DNA of 64,000 nt, taken from contig CBDCAC010000002.1 in NCBI GenBank assembly GCA_965213775.1, positions 592,519 through 656,518 on the forward strand, read 5' to 3'. Position numbers and translations under genes: made by a program. The DNA comes from Lichenicoccus sp965213775 (GTDB lineage Bacteria; Pseudomonadota; Alphaproteobacteria; Acetobacterales; Acetobacteraceae). This document shows, piece by piece, positions 17,688 through 26,471 of the stretch (within the stretch, counting starts at the first letter, position 1; the number at the start of each line of letters is the position of its first letter). Below the pieces are notes generated by a model, which was given only the letters and a program-made list of their open reading frames with translations, was not told the DNA's origin and did no database searches.

Positions 17688-18896
17688 CTACACGCCGCTC
17701 TGGTCGCGCAACGCGCCGGCGAGCAGGGAGCCGACGGCATAGGCGATCAGGCTGCCGATCAGCACCGAGAGGGTGACGGTCAGGGCGTGGAACGGGTCGG
17801 CGCGGTCGGGCAGCATTGGCTCGGCGAAGTCGACCAAATAGTTCTGCTTGCGCGCGGCGTCGGCACGGGCGACGGCCAGGCCCTGCTCGGCGGCGGTGTA
17901 GGCGGTGCGGGCGAACTCCTGGTCGAGCTGCAGGCGCGCGTAGTCGGCGAGCAGCTGCGAGAAGGGCGTGCCGTTGCTGCCGGCCAGACGCTGCTGCTCG
18001 CCGGCCAGCTGCGCCTGTAGCGAGGTGATGCGGGCGCGAATCTGCTGGCGGATCGGCGCATCGCCACCAAGGAAGGGCGCGGTCTGGGCGAGCTGGGTGC
18101 GGGCGGCGGCAAGGTCCGCCTCCAGCGTGCCGACGATGCTGCCGAGCTGGCTGGCCATGCGCTCGGGATCCTGGTCGCCATGCGCGTCCTGGAAGGCGGC
18201 GAGCGCGAGGCGGGCGCGGCGCATGCGGTCCTCCTCCTGGCCGACCTCGGTCTGCGCAAAGCTCATCTCGTCGTTGCGCGCCCGCTGCGTCATCGCGTCA
18301 ACCATCCGGTCGCAGGCGTCGACCACCGCCTTGGCGAGGGCGAGCGAGAGCGCCGGGTCGGCGGTCGCGACCTCGATGGTCAGGTAGCCTCCGAGGCCTT
18401 CGCTGACCGAGACGCGACGGTGATAGGCGGCGAGGAAGGCCTCCTCGGAGGCATGCGGCGACATCCGCGACCACCAGTCCAGATGATGGTCGCTGAAGCG
18501 TGCGCGCAGGCCGAGAGCGGCGTCGAGCCGGCGCAGGATCGCCGGCGAGCGGACATACTCGTAGACGATCGCGCCTAGGTCGACGTTGTTGGTCTCGCTG
18601 GTGCCGGAGAAGCTCTGCGTGATGCCGGCCGCAAGCGAGGCGGGCGGGCGGTAGATCTCGTAGGTGAGCTCGGTCTCGCTGACGTAGCGGGGCGAGGCGA
18701 GCAGGCCGTAGTACAGGCCGGTCAGCAGCGTCGGCAAGCCGACGACGAGGCCGAGCCGCAAGGCCAGGCGCCGGCCGCGGCGTCGACGCCGGGCGAGCAG
18801 CAGCTCTGCATGCGCCTCGGCTGCCGGCCAGGACGGAGCGGGGGGAACCGCTGTCTGCGGCGAGCGCTCGGCGACCGGCGCGCCATGCCGGGTCAT
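17688..18896 (-). CDS. kpsE: Capsule export inner-membrane/periplasmic protein, KpsE/CtrB type
   Basis: A 402-residue polysaccharide co-polymerase of the group 2/3 capsule type. A basic stretch (RRRRRGRRLALRLG) precedes TM1 (~residues 45-65). The long periplasmic coiled-coil segment includes SPRYVSETELTYEIYRP and repeated Gln/Ala-rich heptads, and TM2 lies near the C-terminus (ALTVTLSVLIGSLIAYAVGS). It bridges the ABC transporter to the outer-membrane channel. The start codon overlaps the upstream kpsT-type stop by ATGA. Confidence 0.88.
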   Translation of the reverse strand: MTRHGAPVAERSPQTAVPPAPSWPAAEAHAELLLARRRRRGRRLALRLGLVVGLPTLLTGLYYGLLASPRYVSETELTYEIYRPPASLAAGITQSFSGTSETNNVDLGAIVYEYVRSPAILRRLDAALGLRARFSDHHLDWWSRMSPHASEEAFLAAYHRRVSVSEGLGGYLTIEVATADPALSLALAKAVVDACDRMVDAMTQRARNDEMSFAQTEVGQEEDRMRRARLALAAFQDAHGDQDPERMASQLGSIVGTLEADLAAARTQLAQTAPFLGGDAPIRQQIRARITSLQAQLAGEQQRLAGSNGTPFSQLLADYARLQLDQEFARTAYTAAEQGLAVARADAARKQNYLVDFAEPMLPDRADPFHALTVTLSVLIGSLIAYAVGSLLAGALRDQSGV

Positions 18897-19603
18897 GCCG
18901 CGACACCCTGCCGGACGTCCGCCGCATCGAGCCAGGCGATGGCGGCGGCGCAATCGTCAAAGCGGCGCAGCGACGCCTCGGCGATCACCACCGCGATCTC
19001 GGCGCGCAGGCGTGCTAGGCGTGGCACGGTGGAGGCGAAGATCAGCCCGGCGCCGCGGGCCCGCGCGGCGGCGACGCAACGCGCCAGCACCGGCGCCGGC
19101 AGTTGCTGGGCGTCGTCCAGCAGGTAGCAGGCGAAGGGCAGCATCAGCGCCAGCGAGCATTCCAGCACCCGGCGCACGCCGCCCTCCATAGCGCGCACCC
19201 GTTCGCCAAGCGCCGCGCCGAGGCCGCAGAACGCGTCCAGGGCGCGCACCAGGCACTCGGCGTCGAGCCCGTAGACGCGGGCGACGAAGCGGCAGTTCTC
19301 CAAGCCCGTGAGGCCGGGATGCAGCAGGCGGCCGGCGTTGATCACCGGCGAGAAGCCGCTGTCCGAACACCATGTTGGCGGCGGCAGCATGTGGCCGCCG
19401 GGATCCGGCCGCAGCCGGCCCGCCAGCAGCTCGAGCAACACCGTCTTGCCGGCGCCGCGGCCGCCGAGGATCGCCACCGGCCGATCGGTCGGGATGTCAA
19501 GCTCGCTCGGTCGCAGGACGACGCGTGGCCTCGCCCCGGGCCCGGGGAAGCTGCGGCCGACGCTGCAAAGCACCACCATGCTGTCGCGACGAGAAGCGGT
19601 CAT
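18893..19603 (-). CDS. kpsT: Capsule export ABC ATPase, KpsT/CtrD type, degenerate motifs
   Basis: A 236-residue ABC ATPase. Walker A is intact (LGGRGAGKTVLLELLAGRL) and the subfamily's GLTGLENCRFVARVYGLD helix is present. The signature region reads MEGGVRRVLECSLAL instead of an LSGG or SSGM form, and Walker B reads ACYLLDDAQQ, with Asp in place of the catalytic Glu. It may hydrolyse ATP slowly or depend on a partner site. It overlaps both neighbours by ATGA junctions, so translation is tightly coupled with the permease gene upstream and kpsE downstream. Confidence 0.85.
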   Translation of the reverse strand: MTASRRDSMVVLCSVGRSFPGPGARPRVVLRPSELDIPTDRPVAILGGRGAGKTVLLELLAGRLRPDPGGHMLPPPTWCSDSGFSPVINAGRLLHPGLTGLENCRFVARVYGLDAECLVRALDAFCGLGAALGERVRAMEGGVRRVLECSLALMLPFACYLLDDAQQLPAPVLARCVAAARARGAGLIFASTVPRLARLRAEIAVVIAEASLRRFDDCAAAIAWLDAADVRQGVAA

Positions 19604-21036
19604 GCGGGGATCCTGATGGAGCGGCAGGCGGCAAGTCCAAGCAGCATCAGCAGCGCCGCCAGCGCGGCCGGGTAGCCGAGGTCGACCAGCACCAGCGGGT
19701 AGCCGGGGTCGAACGCATGGCGCTCGTACTCAACGAGGTGGAGCAGCGGGTTCCACAGCAGCACGGCGGCAAGCGCGGGCAAGGTGCGGTAGACGACGAA
19801 ATAGAGGCCGCACGTGACGAATAGTGCCCAGGTGATCAGCTTCTCGATCGGGCGGGCGAACGGGCTGATCGCGCCAAGGCGTTCGGCAAGCAAACCAAAG
19901 CCGACGCCGAGCCCGCCGGCGAGCCCAAAAATCAGCGCCGTCTGCGGCAGCGACGGCAGCGGCAGCATGATGCCGAACAGCCGCAACGGCAGCACCGCGG
20001 CGAGGCAGAACACCAGGTTGACCAGCAGCGGCCAGGCGGCCCTGGCGAGGCGCAGGTGCATGGCGGTGACCCCGGGCAGCAGCGTCGCGCCGGCCGGGAA
20101 ACGGGCGCCGTTCGCCGCCCCGGTCGCCGAGTAGTTAAAAGCGAACCACACGGAGAAGCCGGCGAGCACAAAAATCGGGATCGGGATCTCGCCCGGCATC
20201 GGCTTGCGCAACAGCGCGAACAACGCCCAGTGCGCGAGCACCACCGCGACCGGGCGCAGCATTTCGAGCGGCAGGCCGAGCGGGTTGCCGCCGTAGCGGA
20301 CCTGCAGGTTGCGCAGCATCAGCGCGCGCAGGATGCGCAGGTCGTCGAGCGGCGAGCGCCGGGAGGATGGAGCGGCCGGTCGCGCGACGGCGGCGAGCGC
20401 CTGGACGAGAGCGGGCGGCAACTCGGGGTCGGCCGAGGTCTCCGGCTCCGGCCCGGACTCGGGGGCCTTCGGCGGGTCGAGATAGGGCGCGAGCGCAGTC
20501 CAGCCTGGCCGCGCGCGTGTCAGCCGCACGGCCAGCAGGCGGGCCTGCACGAGGTCGCCGCGGGCCGCATGGCACTGCACGATGACGAGGCTGGCGGCGT
20601 GGCATCGCGGATCGCGCGCCAGGGCGGCGCGGGCGGTGCTCAGCGCTGCGTCATGCTGGCCACGCTCGGCGAGCAGGGCGGCGAGCCGGGCGCGCAGCGA
20701 GGCCGCCTGCGGACGCAGCGCCACCGCCTGGCGCAGCGCCACGATCTGGCCATGCGGATTGCCGCGGCGCTCGGCGATGCGGGCGAGCAGCAGCGATCCG
20801 CGCAGCAGCGAGGGGTCGCGCGTGAGCGCGGCACGGCCGCGATCCTGGGCACGTTGCAGCTCGCCGGCCAGCAGGTGCGCGCGCGCCTGATCAAGCAGCG
20901 GCACGCCGCCGCCGTCATGCTGCGCGAGCGCGGCAAAGGCCTGCGCCGCCTCCGAGAAGCGTCGTGCCCGGCACAGCGCCATCGCGTCGGCGCGCAACAC
21001 GCCCGGAGCCTCGCCGTCGCGCCCGCCGGCGCTCAA
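19600..21036 (-). CDS. TPR domain fused to KpsM/CtrC-type ABC permease
   Basis: 478 residues. Residues ~1-200 form about five TPR-like helical repeats (FSEAAQAFAALAQHDGG, RGNPHGQIVALRQAVALRPQ, RGQHDAALSTARAALARDPR). Residues ~220-478 form an ABC-2 permease with six hydrophobic segments starting at LRALMLRNLQVRYGGNPLG, the usual cytoplasmic start of KpsM, and including LLLWNPLLHLVEYERHAFDP. KpsM is normally ~260 residues with no TPR domain. The fusion is in frame, with ATGA overlaps at both ends of the gene, so it is not an annotation artefact. TPRs could recruit a glycosyltransferase or the ATPase. Confidence 0.85.
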   Translation of the reverse strand: MSAGGRDGEAPGVLRADAMALCRARRFSEAAQAFAALAQHDGGGVPLLDQARAHLLAGELQRAQDRGRAALTRDPSLLRGSLLLARIAERRGNPHGQIVALRQAVALRPQAASLRARLAALLAERGQHDAALSTARAALARDPRCHAASLVIVQCHAARGDLVQARLLAVRLTRARPGWTALAPYLDPPKAPESGPEPETSADPELPPALVQALAAVARPAAPSSRRSPLDDLRILRALMLRNLQVRYGGNPLGLPLEMLRPVAVVLAHWALFALLRKPMPGEIPIPIFVLAGFSVWFAFNYSATGAANGARFPAGATLLPGVTAMHLRLARAAWPLLVNLVFCLAAVLPLRLFGIMLPLPSLPQTALIFGLAGGLGVGFGLLAERLGAISPFARPIEKLITWALFVTCGLYFVVYRTLPALAAVLLWNPLLHLVEYERHAFDPGYPLVLVDLGYPAALAALLMLLGLAACRSIRIPA

Positions 21037-22451
21037 TCCGCGGCCAGCGGCATCGCGCTCGCGCTCGCGCGCTTGATGCCGATGCCGAAGATGCGCGGCG
21101 GCATGGAGGACACCCGCACGTCGCGCACCTCGTAGCCGTCCAGCACCACATGGCGCATCGCCTGCGGGCTGATGCGCCAGAAATCCGGCGAGGCGTGGAT
21201 GCGGTAGGTCGGCGTCGTGTCCGGGATAGGCTTGCCCTTGGGCCCGGCGACGGTGACGCCCGCCTGGTTGGCCGCCTTGGAGAAGCCGGGGACGGAAAAG
21301 ATCACCATGCCGTCTGGCGCCAGCACCCGGCGGATCACCTCCAGCGTGCGCCAGAAGCAGCGGTCATGCACGATCGCGTCGTTCCAGAGCACCGTCTGGA
21401 ACTGTCCGTCGGCGAAACGGTCGGCGACCTCGCCGAGCTCGCCCCGATGCAGCACGATGCCCTCGGCCGTCGTGCCGGCCTCCAGCACCGGTCCTAGCGC
21501 GTGGCGCGGCACGCCAGCGTATTGCGCATCGGCCACCGCGCAGTCCTCGGCGTCGGCCAGGCCGAGCTCGAGGAACGGCCCTTGCGGTGCCTGCAGCTCC
21601 ACCAGCCTGCGGAACTCGGCCACCATGCGCTGAGCCGGCTTCATCGTCCTGTTCCCCTGCTTGATCTCGCCCGCCTCGGCCATGCCACTGCCGCCGCAGC
21701 CGGCCGCCGCCAGCGCCGCACGCGCCGCTTCCAAGTTCGGCACGTAGGCGGCGACGTTACGGGTCTCCTGTCCGGCGTGAAAGATCTTCGCTTCCATGAC
21801 GAAACGATGTCGGTCGACATCGGCCTGGGTGAAGCCGAGAAAGTTCAGCAGGCCGAGCAGATGCGCGAGCCTGGTGTCGCGGTCGCCCTCGTAGAGGTCT
21901 TCGTAGTAGACGCGCCGGCTGTCAGCGCCGATGTCGGCGAGCCAGCCGGACACCGTCTCGGTCGCGTCGCGGCAGTGGCGGAAATGCTTCACCATGTCGT
22001 CGACCGGTAGCGAGGGCAGTGCGCGCTGCCCGTCGGCCACCTCGGCGAACACCTTGCGCGCGTAGTCGCGAAACCACGTTCCCTGAGATTCGGCGATGAA
22101 CTTTGAGGTCAGCCGGGCCGTCTCGTCACGCCGTAGCAGATGGACGTGGCGGTAGCGGGTCTTGGCCGTCGCCTGCATCAGGTGCTGGTTGAACGGCATC
22201 TGCAGCAACTCGTAGCAGTGCTTGATCAGGAAGTTCTGCGCCAGAATCGCGTCGAGCTCGCCCGAAAGTTCCACGTGGTCGCGCGTCTTGTTCCAGGCCT
22301 CGGTCACCGGCCAGAACTGACGCGGACTTTTCCGCGCCCAGTTGAACGGCTCGTGCTCGGCGCTGCGATGCTCGGACATCTCCATCAGCAGCTCGGCGAG
22401 CGCGGTGCCGCCGGTGCGCTGCATCGTCCAGATGATGAACGGCCTCGACAT
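21033..22451 (-). CDS. Sulfotransferase-methyltransferase fusion
   Basis: 472 residues. Residues ~1-240 resemble bacterial sulfotransferases: N-terminal PAPS-type loop FIIWTMQRTGGTALAELL, conserved HEPFNWARK, VHLLRRDETARLTSKFIAES and a RVYYEDLYEGD segment. Residues ~270-472 are a class I SAM-dependent methyltransferase: FLELGLADAED, a VLWNDAIVHDRCFW stretch, VLAPDGMVIFSVPGFSKAAN. It is first in the minus-strand operon that continues with the capsule exporter, so sulfate and methyl decoration of the exported glycan is the likely role. Specificity cannot be read from sequence. Confidence 0.75.
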   Translation of the reverse strand: MSRPFIIWTMQRTGGTALAELLMEMSEHRSAEHEPFNWARKSPRQFWPVTEAWNKTRDHVELSGELDAILAQNFLIKHCYELLQMPFNQHLMQATAKTRYRHVHLLRRDETARLTSKFIAESQGTWFRDYARKVFAEVADGQRALPSLPVDDMVKHFRHCRDATETVSGWLADIGADSRRVYYEDLYEGDRDTRLAHLLGLLNFLGFTQADVDRHRFVMEAKIFHAGQETRNVAAYVPNLEAARAALAAAGCGGSGMAEAGEIKQGNRTMKPAQRMVAEFRRLVELQAPQGPFLELGLADAEDCAVADAQYAGVPRHALGPVLEAGTTAEGIVLHRGELGEVADRFADGQFQTVLWNDAIVHDRCFWRTLEVIRRVLAPDGMVIFSVPGFSKAANQAGVTVAGPKGKPIPDTTPTYRIHASPDFWRISPQAMRHVVLDGYEVRDVRVSSMPPRIFGIGIKRASASAMPLAAD

Positions 22452-22727
22452 TCGCCGCCTTTCTAAAACCTGGAGTTGCAGCCGCGCAGTCTGCGGTTAA
22501 TGTTCGAGCACGTGACATACCGCATTGCAGCGTCGCCGTTCGTCACCGCTGTGTGACAGAGTGGCGCCACGCGGGTCAAGCAGTGAGCGCCTTGCTTGCA
22601 GCGCTGGCCGCGTAGCAGTGAACGCTGTATCCATTCTCGGCGCGTCTCTCGCCGGATGCGCAACGTCTTTGCCGCACTTCGCGTGGTGATCCATGGCGAT
22701 GCACGCACGGGTAGAAACGAGGGTCGG
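22452..22727. other. Divergent intergenic region between the two polysaccharide operons
   Basis: 276 bases between the sulfotransferase fusion (minus) and the export lipoprotein (plus). It is less GC-rich near 22490-22560 and should hold both promoters, but I cannot assign -35/-10 boxes with confidence. Confidence 0.35.
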
Positions 22728-23942
22728 GTGCTTCGCTTGCGTGTTGCTTCTATTCCCAGACCAGATTGCCGCCCGCTCGTTGCGGTCGCGTTGTCAATGG
22801 CGCTGCTTACCGGCTGCAACCAGCTGCCGAGCGCGGCGCCGACCATCGGCGAGTTCCAGGCCGGTGCGGTCACGGCGCATGCGGCGCCTAGCTTTCTGAT
22901 CGTCGAGCTCGACGCGCGCACGCTGGCGCTGCTGGCCCAAATGCCGGGCGAGGAGCTCGCCGGCTCGTTTGACGCGATCCCCTACACGCCGCAGGCGGTG
23001 CTGGTGCCGGGCGACAGCGTCGGCGTCACGCTGTACGACCTCGGCGCGGTGCCGCTGTTCGGCGGCAGTGCGGCGCCCACGGGCGCGGCCGACAGCAGCG
23101 CCGGCGCGATCCCCGCCGGCGCCCACGGCACCGCGCTGCCGACCCAGCTCGTGGGCGCAGACGGCACGATCACGATCCCCTTCGCCGGCCGCGTGCATGT
23201 CGGCGGATTGACGCTGCTGGCCGCCGGCGAGCGCGTCGTCGCCGCACTCGCCGGGCGCGCGACCACGCCGCAGGCGGTGGTCAGCTTGGTCGGCGCCTCG
23301 CTCGACACCGCGACCGTCGGCGGCGACGTCGCCCATCCCGCGCAGGTGGCGCTGACGCTGCGTGGCGAGCGCATCCTGGACGCGCTGGCGATCGCTGGCG
23401 GCGCCCGCTACGAGCCGTACAACTGCCAGGTACAGCTCGTCCGGCACAACCGCGTAGCCAGGATCGGCCTGCAGCGCATCGTCGACGATCCGCGGCAGAA
23501 CCTGGTGCTCGAGCCCGGCGACAGCTTGTTCGTGCTGCATACGCCGCGCTCGTTCCTGGTGCTCGGCGCGGCGCTGAAGGTGGCTCAGTTCGACTTCAAC
23601 ACCGAGCGGGTGAGCCTGGCCGAGGCGGTGGCGCAGGGCGGCGGGCCGAGCGAGCTCACGGCCAACCTCAGCCAGCTCTTCCTGCTGCGCACCGAACCGC
23701 CGGCCCTGGTGCGCCGCCTGCTCGCCGGCGTGCCGAACGCCGCGGCGATCTCCGAGGCGCCGGTTGCGGTCGCCTATCACCTCGACCTGCGGCACGGCAG
23801 CGGATACTTCCTGGCCCAGAGCATGCCGGTGCGCGACAAGGACGTCGTGCTGATGGCCAACGCCAACGAGGTGCAGGTGCAGAAGCTGCTCAACATCATC
23901 CGCACCGGCATCTACTACGACGTCAACAGCAACAGCGAGTAG
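22728..23942 (+). CDS. Polysaccharide export outer-membrane lipoprotein, KpsD/Wza type
   Basis: A 404-residue protein with a lipobox, ALSMALLTGC (Cys30), followed by the polysaccharide-export domain (YTPQAVLVPGDSVGVTLYDL, IPFAGRVHVGG) and SLBB-like repeats (ILDALAIAGGARYEPYNCQV, VLEPGDSLFVLHTP). A GTG start after a GAGGG Shine-Dalgarno gives a normal lipoprotein signal; upstream ATG codons would add a long basic, non-signal leader. It forms the outer-membrane channel for the KpsMTE-type exporter encoded divergently. The next gene starts 3 bases after its stop. Confidence 0.87.
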   Translation: MLRLRVASIPRPDCRPLVAVALSMALLTGCNQLPSAAPTIGEFQAGAVTAHAAPSFLIVELDARTLALLAQMPGEELAGSFDAIPYTPQAVLVPGDSVGVTLYDLGAVPLFGGSAAPTGAADSSAGAIPAGAHGTALPTQLVGADGTITIPFAGRVHVGGLTLLAAGERVVAALAGRATTPQAVVSLVGASLDTATVGGDVAHPAQVALTLRGERILDALAIAGGARYEPYNCQVQLVRHNRVARIGLQRIVDDPRQNLVLEPGDSLFVLHTPRSFLVLGAALKVAQFDFNTERVSLAEAVAQGGGPSELTANLSQLFLLRTEPPALVRRLLAGVPNAAAISEAPVAVAYHLDLRHGSGYFLAQSMPVRDKDVVLMANANEVQVQKLLNIIRTGIYYDVNSNSE

Positions 23943-23945
23943 CCG

Positions 23946-24956
23946 ATGATCCCACCGCGCCCGCGCCAGATGAACCGGGCCGGCATGCCCGGCGGCTGGT
24001 GGAACCGGCGGGCGCGGCCGACCGCGGGACGCTGGTGGCGGCGCCTGCTGCCGCTCGCCAAGGCACCGCTGCGGCGGCTGCCGCTCGGCGACACGCTGCT
24101 CGCGCTGGCGAGCCTACGGCAGCTCGCCTGCACCCTGCGGCCCGCCGAGGCGACGGCCGGCGGACCGGTCGCGATCGTCACCTACCGAGGCGAGGCGGCG
24201 CTGCTGGATGGTTTCCTCGTGCACCATCGCCGGCTCGGCGTCGCGCGCTTCGTCTTTCTCGACCTGTCGGCTGCGGGCGACCTCGCCGCGCGCCTTTCGG
24301 CCGCGCCGGGCTGCACCGTGTGGCAGCCGCGCGCGGGTGTGGCGAGCCATCCCGAGCGCGCGCTGGCCTGGAGCAACGCGCTGCGCCATCGTCACGCCGC
24401 CGGCCGCTGGTGCCTGTCGATCGACGCGACCGACCTGTTCGTCTTCGCCCGTTGCGAAACCCGGCCGCTGCGCGCGCTGACCGACTTCCTCGAGACCGAG
24501 CATCGCACCCACCTCTTCGCGCTGGTGATCGAGACCTATCCCGGCACGGCGCCGGCGGAGGCCGCGAGTGAGCCGCTGTTCGACCCGTGCGGCTACGTCA
24601 CCGAGGCGCCGGGGCCGGATGGCGGGGTCGCGGTGCGCGGCGGGCCGCGGCGGCGCACCGCCTTTCGCACCGTGCCGGCGCTGAGCCCGCCGATCGACCG
24701 GGTGCCGCTGGTGCGCTGGCGGCGTCATCACGCCTACCTGGAAGGCACGCGACGGCTGCGGCCGAGCCGGCTGAACGCGCCGCATGCGCCTTGGCACAGC
24801 AGCCCGACCGCCTGCCTGCTGCGCCTCGGCACGCTAACGCCGGACGTGAGTGCCGCGCCGCAGCGCGACAGGCTCTGCACCGACGTCAGCCGCCGCTTCC
24901 GCAGCAGCGACGACCTGGTGGAGTGCGGCCTGCTCAATCCAGGCCAGTGGTTCTGA
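23946..24956 (+). CDS. GT2/GT92-like glycosyltransferase family protein, degenerate DxD
   Basis: 336 residues. The core resembles Glyco_tranf_2_4/GT92-like proteins: VAIVTYRGEAALLDGFLVHH, RLGVARFVFLDLS, ALAWSNALRHRHAAGRWCLS and then IDATDLFVF, where most relatives have an acidic DxDE metal site. The loss of one acidic residue makes metal-dependent catalysis uncertain. The N-terminus is Arg/Trp-rich. The gene sits 3 bases after the export lipoprotein and 17 bases before a glycosidase, so it belongs to the polysaccharide locus. Confidence 0.65.
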   Translation: MIPPRPRQMNRAGMPGGWWNRRARPTAGRWWRRLLPLAKAPLRRLPLGDTLLALASLRQLACTLRPAEATAGGPVAIVTYRGEAALLDGFLVHHRRLGVARFVFLDLSAAGDLAARLSAAPGCTVWQPRAGVASHPERALAWSNALRHRHAAGRWCLSIDATDLFVFARCETRPLRALTDFLETEHRTHLFALVIETYPGTAPAEAASEPLFDPCGYVTEAPGPDGGVAVRGGPRRRTAFRTVPALSPPIDRVPLVRWRRHHAYLEGTRRLRPSRLNAPHAPWHSSPTACLLRLGTLTPDVSAAPQRDRLCTDVSRRFRSSDDLVECGLLNPGQWF

Positions 24957-24973
24957 GCGGCGGCCGCGCCGTG

Positions 24974-26329
24974 ATGCGCCGTATCGGCCTGTTGTCGCTG
25001 GCCGCCGCCGCCGCCGGGCCCGCTGACGCGCAGCCGGGGGCGCCGCCTACAGGCGCCGCTCATCTCGTGGTGGCGGCTGCGCCGGCGGTCCCGATCGACC
25101 CGCGCCTGTTCGGCGTAAATTACGTCTGGCACCTGGTGCCGGCCCACGTGTTCGCGGCGTTCACGGCCGCCATGCGCGGGCCGGTCGGCGCAACCCTGAT
25201 GCGCTACCCGGGCGGCTGGGCGGCGGAGCGCTACGACTGGGCGAGCAACACCGAGAGCGAGCTCAGCGACAGCCAGGCGGCGCACGGCCCCGGCGTCGAC
25301 CCCGCAGCGTTCCTCGCCGTGGCGCCGGCCGCCAGCTTCGTCACCCCGAGCGTGCCGGCCATCCGCGACCCCGGGCAGGTCGAGCCGGTGGCGCAGCTCA
25401 GCGCCGGCCTGGTGCATCGCTTCGCCGGGCAGGTTGGGCTATGGGAGATCGGCAACGAGTGGTGGCTGCAGCGCGGCGCCAAGCACGACCCGGCGGCACG
25501 GGCGCAGAACCTTGCGTCCTATGCCGCCCTGGTCGCCCGCGCCGCGCCGGCGATGCGCGCCGCCGCACCCGGGGCGAGGATCTACGCTACCGTCGAGTGG
25601 ACGCACCCCGAGGACGCCGCGAGGCTGCGCCACCTGGTCGGCCCGGCCGGCTGGGCGGCGGTCGACGGCATCTCCATCCATCCCTATTGCGGCACGTTGG
25701 AGGCCGAGACGCTGTGCAGCCTGCTGCCCGAGCGCGCCGCCCAGATCCGCGCCGCATCCGGCCGCACCAGCCTCTACGCCTCCGAATGGTCGCTCGGCCC
25801 GCGCGTCACCGCCGACGATTACGGCATCCGCAACGCCAACCAGATGGTCGGCGCATTCGGCCTGCTCGCCGAGGCGCGCCTGGACGCGGCCGCCTACTGG
25901 CCGCCGGTGCGCGCGGTGCCGGGCACGGCGCTGCTTTCGGCGGACTGCGCCACGGTGTTCGCCACCGGAGCGCTGTTCGGCTGGATGGCGCAGAGCTTCC
26001 GCGGCGCCATGCTGGCCGTAAGCGGCGACCTGCCGGCCAGCGCCGCCAGAGAGAATCGCCGATTGTCGCTGGTGGTCCCGTCAATGGGAGACGGGCCGCG
26101 CACTGTCACGATCGACCTGCCCGGACAGCCCGTCACCCACATCGTCGAGGCCGAGGTGATGCACGCCGCCGACACCGCCGACCCGGACCTCTCCCGATAC
26201 GTCGAGACCACCACCCTGTCGGCGAAGCTGCAGCACGGGCCAGCCGGGCCGCGACTTAGCTTCACCCTGAATCCGGGCACGCCAGGCCGTGGCAATGGGT
26301 GGGAGATTGCGAGGGTGGTGCTGGAGTAG
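24974..26329 (+). CDS. Secreted clan-A glycoside hydrolase
   Basis: A 451-residue protein with an N-terminal signal peptide (MRRIGLLSLAAAAAGPADAQ). It has a TIM-barrel glycosidase pattern: FGVNYVWH, TLMRYPGGWAAERYDW, WEIGNEWWLQRG with the Asn161-Glu162 acid/base pair, GISIHPYC, and a second Glu in LYASEWSLG (Glu271) as probable nucleophile. A C-terminal beta domain follows. The pattern is that of GH39/GH79/arabinofuranosidase-like enzymes; the exact family is not decided. Its place at the end of the export operon suggests trimming or release of the surface glycan in the periplasm. Confidence 0.7.
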   Translation: MRRIGLLSLAAAAAGPADAQPGAPPTGAAHLVVAAAPAVPIDPRLFGVNYVWHLVPAHVFAAFTAAMRGPVGATLMRYPGGWAAERYDWASNTESELSDSQAAHGPGVDPAAFLAVAPAASFVTPSVPAIRDPGQVEPVAQLSAGLVHRFAGQVGLWEIGNEWWLQRGAKHDPAARAQNLASYAALVARAAPAMRAAAPGARIYATVEWTHPEDAARLRHLVGPAGWAAVDGISIHPYCGTLEAETLCSLLPERAAQIRAASGRTSLYASEWSLGPRVTADDYGIRNANQMVGAFGLLAEARLDAAAYWPPVRAVPGTALLSADCATVFATGALFGWMAQSFRGAMLAVSGDLPASAARENRRLSLVVPSMGDGPRTVTIDLPGQPVTHIVEAEVMHAADTADPDLSRYVETTTLSAKLQHGPAGPRLSFTLNPGTPGRGNGWEIARVVLE

Positions 26330-26340
26330 GGCTCAGGAAG

Positions 26341-26471
26341 AAGGGCCAGGGGCTTTGCCCCTGGACCCCATTAAAGGCGGAGCCTTTAAGATCCATTTAT
26401 TACTAGACGGATCTGGGGTCTGGGGCCTCAGGCCGCAGCGGAGTCCAGAGGCAGAGCCTCTGGCCTTCCTT
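26341..26471. repeat. Composite palindromic repeat with very short spacer (copy 5)
   Basis: Type 1 forward at 26341-26398 and type 2 reverse at 26411-26471. The spacer is only ~12 bases and lacks the internal motif. It separates the convergent glycosidase and TlpA-like genes and runs into the latter's stop. Confidence 0.9.

Noticed and set aside
15962..17776. 604-codon plus-strand open frame opposite the GT14-like gene
   Set aside because: The minus frame carries conserved GT14 blocks; the opposite frame does not resemble a protein.
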